Below, piece after piece: positions 1 through 3,996 of a stretch of 5,058 nucleotides of DNA. Under the pieces are notes generated by a model. That model saw only the letters and a list, made by a program, of their open reading frames with translations. It ran no database searches and was not told the origin of the DNA. The stretch covers positions 1 through 5,058 of the forward strand of contig CACYZS010000102.1 in the NCBI GenBank assembly GCA_902778985.1, given 5' to 3'. Origin of the DNA: an uncultured Ruminococcus sp. Its GTDB lineage: Bacteria > Bacillota > Clostridia > Oscillospirales > CAG-272. The position numbers and the translations under genes are program-made. Position 1 is the stretch's first letter, and each line of letters begins with the position of its first letter.

Positions 1-486
1 CAACCCGACGACCTCGCCTTCGATCTCCATTCCGCGGAAGGAGAGGGGCAGACGGTCCCCGAGCGCGATCCCGTTCTTTTCGGCGAATTTGTCGGAGAGC
101 CAGAATCCGTCCCCGTCGGGGTCATATTCCGCCCCGGAGATCAGAACGAAACCCGAGACGGTGAAGTTCTCCGACACGTCGAGGGCAAGCGACTTTTTGC
201 TTTCTCCTTTGACGTCAAGGTTGACCGAGAGAAAGCGCGTCGCCGCGTCCACCCCGTCGATCGATGCGATCGCCGCGAGATCGTTTTCCGAAAAGCCGGT
301 CTCGTCGTAGAGGCGGTAGTCGGCGTAGTTGGAATCGTCTAAAAAGCGCGAGACGTCGACTTCGATGGTCTTCCATTCCATATTGAAGCCGAGGAAGATC
401 CCGATGCCGAGCGTGATCATCACGATCATGGAGAGAAACTGCGCCCGGTAACTCCACGCGGTGCGAAACAGTTTTCTTACCAGCAT
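1..486 (-). CDS. FtsX/MacB-type ABC transporter permease, N-terminal part (cut by window edge)
   Basis: This is the first 162 codons of a permease; the frame stays open to the window edge, so the C-terminal part is missing. The ATG at 486-484 overlaps the stop of the upstream ATPase gene as TGATG, which fixes the start by translational coupling. The protein opens with a basic stretch (MLVRKLFRTAWSYRAQF), then one membrane helix at about residues 17-35 (LSMIVMITLGIGIFLGFN), then a soluble, probably extracytoplasmic, region. That layout (short cytoplasmic tail, TM1, large periplasmic-core-like domain) is typical of FtsX/MacB/LolC permeases. The soluble part carries features seen in the large clostridial members: a FSENDLAAIASIDGV segment resembling the domain's first alpha-beta unit, and a WLSDKFAEKNGIALGD segment near residue 130-146. 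Family membership is secure; substrate is not. These systems are used for peptide or lipid export, mechanotransmission or antimicrobial resistance, and nothing here chooses among them. Confidence 0.88.
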   Translation of the reverse strand, partial: MLVRKLFRTAWSYRAQFLSMIVMITLGIGIFLGFNMEWKTIEVDVSRFLDDSNYADYRLYDETGFSENDLAAIASIDGVDAATRFLSVNLDVKGESKKSLALDVSENFTVSGFVLISGAEYDPDGDGFWLSDKFAEKNGIALGDRLPLSFRGMEIEGEVVGL

Positions 487-1187
487 CACCAGTCCACCTC
501 GTCCGCCGAGAGCGGATTATCCTGTTCCTCGACCGACTTGATCTTTCCGTTCTTGACGCGGATCACCACGTCCGCCATCTTCGCGATGTTCTGGTTGTGG
601 GTGACGATCACGACGGTCTTGTGATCCTGCCGCGTCATTTCAAGCAGGAGTTTCAGCACGCTTACCCCGGTCAAAGAGTCCAGCGCCCCGGTCGGCTCGT
701 CGCAGAGCAGGACGTCGGGATTCTTGGCGAGCGCCCGTGCGATCGAGATCCGCTGCTGTTCGCCGCCCGAGAGTTCGGCGGGGAAGTTGTTCAGGTGGTC
801 GGAGAGCCCGACGCGCGCGATCATCTCTTTCGCTTCGAGCGCGTTTTCGGAGATCTCGGAGACCAGCGCGACGTTCTCGTAGACCGTCAGCGTCGGGATC
901 AGGTTGTAGAACTGGAACACGAACCCGACCTTCGACGCGCGGTAGTCGGCAAGTTCGTTTTCGGTGAGTTCGGAAACGTCCCTGCCCGCGACGACGATCT
1001 TTCCCTCGCTCGGGGTGTCCAGTCCGCCGAGCAGGTTGAGCAGGGTGCTTTTCCCCGCGCCGGACGGACCGAGGATCACGACGAACTTTCCTTCGTCAAG
1101 CGAAAAACTCACGTGGTCGAGCGCGCGCAGAACGTGATCCCCGCTCACGTAGATCTTGGAGACGTCCTCAAACTGTACGATCTTCAT
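486..1187 (-). CDS. ABC transporter ATP-binding protein, MacB/LolD family
   Basis: This 233-residue protein is a complete nucleotide-binding subunit that should hydrolyse ATP on the cytoplasmic face and drive the FtsX-type permease encoded just after it. All family motifs are intact: Walker A GPSGAGKST at residues 40-48, Q-loop around Q92 (VGFVFQFYNLIPTLTVYEN), signature LSGGEQQR at 139-146, Walker B VLLCDEP at 159-165 with catalytic E164, D-loop GALD at 167-170, and H-loop H197. The sequence FQFYNLIPTLTVYEN and the short length are characteristic of the MacB/LolD/FtsE-like branch. The start at 1187 is supported by a GGAGGT ribosome binding site at 1199-1194, six bases upstream. The last codons overlap the permease start by one base. 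The 45-base gap from the ZIP gene contains no terminator, so it is probably transcribed from the metal-controlled-looking promoter upstream of ZIP. The transported substrate cannot be told from the ATPase. Confidence 0.96.
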   Translation of the reverse strand: MKIVQFEDVSKIYVSGDHVLRALDHVSFSLDEGKFVVILGPSGAGKSTLLNLLGGLDTPSEGKIVVAGRDVSELTENELADYRASKVGFVFQFYNLIPTLTVYENVALVSEISENALEAKEMIARVGLSDHLNNFPAELSGGEQQRISIARALAKNPDVLLCDEPTGALDSLTGVSVLKLLLEMTRQDHKTVVIVTHNQNIAKMADVVIRVKNGKIKSVEEQDNPLSADEVDW

Positions 1188-1193
1188 ATACGT

Positions 1194-1213
1194 ACCTCCG
1201 CGGCATACGCCGC
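1194..1213 (-). promoter_or_regulatory. Ribosome binding site of the ATPase gene with an abutting small hairpin
   Basis: On the minus strand a GCGGC-GTAT-GCCGC stem-loop (1213-1200, five GC-rich base pairs, four-base loop) ends exactly where the strong GGAGGT Shine-Dalgarno sequence begins (1199-1194). A run of seven T lies just upstream of the hairpin, on the wrong side for an intrinsic terminator of the ZIP transcript. The hairpin may shape translation initiation or mRNA stability; this is inference from position only. The Shine-Dalgarno itself is clear and supports the start at 1187. Confidence 0.5.
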
Positions 1214-1232
1214 AAAAAAATGCGAAAAGTCT

Positions 1233-2015
1233 TTATCCGAGCGCCACGTCGAGCGCCATCATCAGAATAAAGCCGACCGAAAACGCGATCACGCCGACGT
1301 TGGAATGCTCGCCCTCCGACGTTTCGGGGATCAGTTCTTCCACGACGACGTAGATCATCGCCCCGGCGGCGAAGGAGAGCAGATAGGGCATCGCCGGAAC
1401 GAACAGCCCGGCGAACAGGATTGTAAGAGCCGCGCCGACCGGTTCGACCGCCCCCGAGAGCGCCCCCAGAAGGAACGCGCCGCGCTTGGTTTTCCCCTCG
1501 GCGCAGAGCGGCATCGACACGATCGCTCCTTCCGGGAAGTTCTGGATCGCGATCCCGATCGAGAGCGCCAAAGCCCCGCCGACCGAGATCTCCGCCACCC
1601 CGGAGAGCAGCCCCGCGAGCACGACGCCCACCGCCATCCCCTCGGGAACGTTGTGGAGCGTCACGGCGAGCACCATCATCGTCGTTTTCTTTGCCCGGCA
1701 GTGCGGCCCCTCGGCTTTGTTCGCGTTGGCGTGCAGGTGCGGGATCACCCGGTCGAGCAGAAGCAGGAACAGGATCCCGACGGCAAAACCGACGGCGGCG
1801 GGAAGAAACGACCATTTTCCGAGATCCGTGCTCTGTTCGAGCGCGGGGATCAGAAGACTCCAGACCGACGCCGCGACCATCACGCCCGCGGCGAAACCCG
1901 TCAGGGCGCGCTGTACCGCGCGGTGCAGTTCCCGGCGCATGAAGAATACGCACGCCGCGCCGAGCGCCGTACCGAGAAAAGGGATCAGGATCCCTTCGAG
2001 CGCTACGCGGATCAT
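1233..2015 (-). CDS. ZIP-family divalent metal transporter (ZupT/GufA-like)
   Basis: This 260-residue, strongly hydrophobic protein has the length and topology of a bacterial ZIP transporter, which moves zinc, iron or manganese across the cytoplasmic membrane, normally inward. The two signature metal-site helices are present: LHNVPEG at residues 120-126 (H121, N122, P124, E125) and QNFPEG at 158-163 (N159, P161, E162). A later helix has E191 in SGAVEP, and the last helices carry MIYVVVEELIPE at 220-231. A short His/Cys-containing cytoplasmic loop (HLHANANKAEGPHC, 93-106) lies before the first signature helix, the usual place for the histidine-rich loop. The sequence resembles the GufA-like subgroup more than E. 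coli ZupT, though this is by eye. The start at 2015 has an AAGGGGGAA ribosome binding site about eight bases upstream. It is the first gene after a consensus promoter flanked by paired palindromes, consistent with metal-dependent repression. Metal specificity cannot be assigned from sequence alone. Confidence 0.95.
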   Translation of the reverse strand: MIRVALEGILIPFLGTALGAACVFFMRRELHRAVQRALTGFAAGVMVAASVWSLLIPALEQSTDLGKWSFLPAAVGFAVGILFLLLLDRVIPHLHANANKAEGPHCRAKKTTMMVLAVTLHNVPEGMAVGVVLAGLLSGVAEISVGGALALSIGIAIQNFPEGAIVSMPLCAEGKTKRGAFLLGALSGAVEPVGAALTILFAGLFVPAMPYLLSFAAGAMIYVVVEELIPETSEGEHSNVGVIAFSVGFILMMALDVALG

Positions 2016-2032
2016 ACTCGTTCCCCCTTCCG

Positions 2033-2048
2033 GTTAGCAGTGACTAAC
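2033..2048. promoter_or_regulatory. Operator-like palindrome, copy 1 (leader of ZIP operon)
   Basis: The site reads GTTAGCAGTGACTAAC, a palindrome with five-base arms GTTAG/CTAAC around a six-base centre. It lies 17 bases upstream of the ZIP start codon, inside the predicted 5' leader. Compared with the reverse complement of copy 2 it matches at 14 of 16 positions, the two differences being A/G changes in the centre. The arms resemble the GTTAG/CTAAC core of DtxR/IdeR boxes, but the spacing differs from the classical box, so the identity of the regulator is inferred. Confidence 0.72.
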
Positions 2049-2111
2049 TCGCTCCGTAAAAAGAAAACGGCTCGTTATTTCGTTGCTTTTTTTCGGAGGT
2101 GTTCCGGAGCA

Positions 2112-2129
2112 AGTTAGCCACCGCTAACT
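2112..2129. promoter_or_regulatory. Operator-like palindrome, copy 2 (abuts the -10 box of ZIP promoter)
   Basis: The core GTTAGCCACCGCTAAC (2113-2128) is extended by one pair to AGTTAG...CTAACT with six-base arms. It begins at the base next to the -10 hexamer on the minus strand and covers the predicted transcription start near 2123. A bound protein here would block RNA polymerase, so this is best read as a repressor operator. Its centre is exactly 80 bp from the centre of copy 1. A DtxR/MntR-type, metal-activated repressor is the most natural candidate given the ZIP gene downstream, but no regulator is encoded in the window. Confidence 0.78.
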
Positions 2130-2158
2130 ATCATAGCACCGCCTCGTCGATTTGTCAA
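2130..2158 (-). promoter_or_regulatory. Consensus-like sigma-A promoter for the ZIP-ABC operon
   Basis: Read on the minus strand, TTGACA (2158-2153) is separated by exactly 17 bp from TATGAT (2135-2130). The -35 box is a perfect consensus and the -10 box matches five of six. Transcription should start near 2123, giving a leader of about 108 bases before the ZIP start codon. A promoter this strong adjoining a palindrome suggests that it is held off by a repressor and gives high expression on release. Confidence 0.85.
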
Positions 2159-2296
2159 TAGGGAAGACGAAAAAAAGTTGTTCGGCGACGGAACGTGCCT
2201 TGGATCTGTACCCGAACGGGTTATGGGCATAATGTACAAAAGAGGTGTGCTTTTTTTGTATATAACGCCGTTTTTTCGCTAAAACGCTATGATGTG

Positions 2297-2325
2297 TTGC
2301 AATTTGGTGTTCAATCGTGTACAAT
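2297..2325 (+). promoter_or_regulatory. Probable sigma-A promoter for the lipoprotein gene
   Basis: TTGCAA (2297-2302, four of six matches to the -35 consensus) is separated by 17 bp from TACAAT (2320-2325, five of six matches to TATAAT). The predicted start is near 2332, giving a leader of about 76 bases before the ATG at 2408. No copy of the ZIP palindrome lies next to it, so the two divergent units are probably controlled separately. Assigned from hexamers and spacing only. Confidence 0.6.
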
Positions 2326-2345
2326 AAAAGCAAGGGAGGAAGGAT

Positions 2346-2364
2346 AACGACACGCGTCGTTTTT
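2346..2364 (+). promoter_or_regulatory. Small stem-loop in the lipoprotein mRNA leader
   Basis: AACGAC (2346-2351) pairs with GTCGTT (2356-2361) around the four-base loop ACGC, and the 3' arm runs into further T residues to 2364. A purine-rich GGAAG upstream can also pair with CTTCC near 2372-2376, enclosing this hairpin in a longer interrupted stem. It could stabilise the mRNA 5' end or act as a weak attenuator. Six base pairs with two GC-poor ends make it a weak terminator at best. Confidence 0.3.
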
Positions 2365-2407
2365 CCGGGATCTTCCCTGCACCATTCATTATAAAAGGAG
2401 AGAAACC

Positions 2408-3640
2408 ATGAAAAAACTGTCTGTTATTCTCGCGTTGGTTCTATGCCTCGTTCTGACCGTCTTCGCGTTCGCGTCCTGCGACAAGAAAGACAAGAAGGAC
2501 ACCGACGCCACGACGGCGAAGCCCGCTACCACTGCCGAACCGGCAACGACCGCTGCTCCCGCAACCACCACTGCGGAGATCGATACGCTGGCGCCCCACG
2601 TGCACGTTGCCGGTGATTACGAGGTCGACTTCCCGCCGACGTGCGTCAGCGAGGGTGAGCAGTCCCAGTACTGCGTTGAATGCGACGCCCTGATCGAGGG
2701 ATCGACTGTCAAGATCCCGGTCGATCCCAACGCGCACGTCATCGATGAATGGGTTGAGGACGACGTTTCGCTTCTGAACCCGACCGGCAAGAAGACCGGG
2801 CACTGCACCGCGTGCGATCGGGATATCGTCAAGGATATCGCGTACGAACCCGTGATCTGGAACGCGAACAACAAGACCTCGGGCAACGCGGTGGACAAAC
2901 GTCTCTACTCCGCGATCCGCGGGGAAGACCACTTCTATCCGACCGAAGCCAACGGCTATCTCGGCAACGATCTTCTGATCGAGTTCTCGATCCTCTACAA
3001 CGAGACGCTGGCAACCCTGCCGGGCGCGAGTTTCGATATCACGGTCGGCGACGGCTCCGACTTCGTCAATATCAAACTGTCCTCTGATGCCAACGCCCGC
3101 TACGGCACGGTCGTCGGCGGCTTCTCCGCCCGCGACCGGAATGACGGCAAGGGCGCGATCCTGTCGACCCCGAGCGCTGCCGCGATCGCGGAAGATCCGA
3201 ACGCGAAATATCCGAGCATCGGCGCATACGGCTGGCACCGCGTTGCCGTCCGCGTCCATCAGGAGGCGGCGATCGTTAACGACGCCGTCGCCTACACCTA
3301 CACGGGCGAGGCGTACCTCGACGGCAACCTGATCCTCGCGTTCGATCTGTCGAAGTGGGCGGCGAGTACCCCGGGCGTTCTGCTCTACACCGCGACGATC
3401 GAAGAGGGGAATCTCGTCTACGCCGACAACAACGCTTCGAACGCCTTCGGCGAGATCGCGATCTACGATTTCTATAAGAGCGAAAACGTCTACTGTGCGA
3501 TCGCCGATACCTACATGACCTGCGGGCACGACTTTATCCAGCAGGTCGAGGCGGTTGCCGCTCCTTCCGACACGACGTTTACGGTCGCGGAAGGCATTGA
3601 ACTCCCCGCGGCGATGTATTTCAAAGCGAAAGCAGACTGA
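2408..3640 (+). CDS. Lipoprotein with CxxC modules and LamG/concanavalin A-like C-terminal domain
   Basis: This is a 410-residue secreted protein of unknown function. Residues 1-23 form a lipoprotein signal peptide (MKK, then a long hydrophobic core) ending in FAS-C24, an acceptable but not ideal lipobox, so it is probably anchored on the outer face of the membrane. A charged patch (DKKDKKD) is followed by a linker of four hexads of TTA-x-P type at 34-57. Residues 64-146 hold two CxxC modules: C79...C89-x2-C92 with H66 and H110, and H132-C133-x2-C136. These resemble the TCxxxGxxxxxCxxC...IPxxxH repeats common in clostridial surface proteins. From about 150 onward comes a beta-rich domain with LGNDLLIEFSIL (185-196), GDGSD (214-218), YGWHR (274-278) and YLDGNLILAFD (303-313); the WHR-then-YLDG pattern is what LamG/ConA-like folds show. 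The ATG at 2408 has AAGGAG at 2395-2400. A homologous domain recurs in the gene starting at 3997. Carbohydrate binding is a guess. Confidence 0.85.
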   Translation: MKKLSVILALVLCLVLTVFAFASCDKKDKKDTDATTAKPATTAEPATTAAPATTTAEIDTLAPHVHVAGDYEVDFPPTCVSEGEQSQYCVECDALIEGSTVKIPVDPNAHVIDEWVEDDVSLLNPTGKKTGHCTACDRDIVKDIAYEPVIWNANNKTSGNAVDKRLYSAIRGEDHFYPTEANGYLGNDLLIEFSILYNETLATLPGASFDITVGDGSDFVNIKLSSDANARYGTVVGGFSARDRNDGKGAILSTPSAAAIAEDPNAKYPSIGAYGWHRVAVRVHQEAAIVNDAVAYTYTGEAYLDGNLILAFDLSKWAASTPGVLLYTATIEEGNLVYADNNASNAFGEIAIYDFYKSENVYCAIADTYMTCGHDFIQQVEAVAAPSDTTFTVAEGIELPAAMYFKAKAD

Positions 3641-3654
3641 CCGAACGCAATAGC

Positions 3655-3706
3655 CCGGGGCTGCCCGGTACGGTTTTCCTCCTACTCCCGTATCCGGCAG
3701 CCCCGG
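3655..3706 (+). terminator. Long hairpin after the lipoprotein gene (possible terminator without U-tract)
   Basis: Fifteen bases after the stop codon, an 11-bp perfect GC-rich stem (3655-3665 with 3696-3706) continues inward with about six more pairs (3667-3672 with 3689-3695) interrupted by single-base bulges, around a pyrimidine-rich loop. The following bases are AATCCTCC, so there is no T-tract. It could be an atypical terminator or a 3' stabilising structure that protects the lipoprotein message from exonucleases. Confidence 0.5.
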
Positions 3707-3729
3707 AATCCTCCCGAAAACACCCGAAA

Positions 3730-3762
3730 CCGCCTCTCGACCCGATCCGGATCGAGAGGCGG
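3730..3762 (+). terminator. Second hairpin, upstream of the micro-ORF
   Basis: An 11-bp perfect stem (3730-3740 with 3752-3762, arm CCGCCTCTCGA) closes an 11-base loop that can form two more pairs. It is followed by ATCGGTCTTT, a weak T-tract beginning several bases late. It ends 11 bases before the ribosome binding site of the micro-ORF. It may be a partial terminator that lowers transcription into the downstream genes, or an mRNA processing and stability element. Confidence 0.5.
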
Positions 3763-3786
3763 ATCGGTCTTTGAAAGGTGATTGAT

Positions 3787-3915
3787 ATGAAAGAAAAAAA
3801 GACTTACGAACCCGCCGAGATCAGGGTCGTGCCACTCGGCTGTGATCTTTTGATCACCTCGGGCGGTACGCTCGGGGAAGGCGACTGGGACGAGTTCGAT
3901 TTCGGCTCTCTCTGA
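3787..3915 (+). CDS. 42-residue acidic micro-protein, function unknown
   Basis: A short but credible gene: ATG at 3787 is preceded by AAAGGTGAT (3774-3782), a good match to the anti-16S sequence, and stop TGA is at 3913-3915. The product has a lysine-rich start (MKEKKTYEPAEIRVVPLG), one cysteine (C19), a DLLITSGG segment (20-27) and an acidic, aromatic tail (GEGDWDEFDFGSL, 30-42). It has no signal peptide or membrane helix. The overall pattern, a YxPxEIxVV start followed by a D-[LV]-[LI]-T-[ST]-G motif and an acidic end, resembles small orphan proteins I associate with gut Clostridia; that is recollection, not a search. A peptide precursor, with the Lys-rich part as leader and the Gly/Asp/Trp tail as core, is possible, but no modifying enzyme or exporter for it is visible nearby. 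Lying between two paralogous surface-protein genes, it probably shares their transcript or regulation. Confidence 0.68.
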   Translation: MKEKKTYEPAEIRVVPLGCDLLITSGGTLGEGDWDEFDFGSL

Positions 3916-3996
3916 TCCGCGGCGATCCCGCTCCCGCCGGGACGGCGCTTCGGCTGTCTCTGGCGTTACCAATCAGACAAGCAAGGAGTAAACACT

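Larger units (their letters stand above)
2016..2407. other. Divergent intergenic region between ZIP and lipoprotein genes
   Basis: This 392-base stretch has no convincing gene. It is visibly richer in A+T than its flanks. The left third holds the minus-strand promoter and two operator-like palindromes for the ZIP operon; the right end holds a plus-strand promoter, leader and ribosome binding site for the lipoprotein gene. Between about 2159 and 2296 I see only A- and T-runs, small imperfect inverted repeats, and an isolated TATGAT at 2288-2293 without a matching -35 box. Confidence 0.8.

Noticed and set aside
1200..1220. Hairpin with adjoining run of seven A/T as a terminator between ZIP and ATPase
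   Set aside because: On the transcribed minus strand the T-run precedes the hairpin, the wrong order for an intrinsic terminator, and the stem is only five pairs.
597..2117. 506-codon open frame on the plus strand
   Set aside because: It lies antisense across the ABC ATPase and ZIP genes, both of which have intact family motifs. The predicted protein is Arg/Asp/His-rich low-complexity, as expected for an antisense frame in GC-rich coding DNA.
2237..2261. TACAAAAG...CTTTTTTTGTA imperfect inverted repeat as a terminator
   Set aside because: The stem is almost all A-T, no upstream gene on either strand would end there, and arms do not pair cleanly.
2288..2293. TATGAT as an alternative -10 box for the lipoprotein gene
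   Set aside because: No acceptable -35 hexamer lies 16-18 bp upstream; the TTGCAA-17-TACAAT pair just downstream is better.
2124..2333. 69-codon open frame on the minus strand in the intergenic region
   Set aside because: It runs through the ZIP promoter and the edge of its operator, has no clear ribosome binding site, and its product looks random.
2441..3529. 362-codon open frame on the minus strand
   Set aside because: It is antisense to the lipoprotein gene, which has a signal peptide, ribosome binding site and a paralogue. The antisense product is Arg/Asp/Val-rich and has no recognisable domain.
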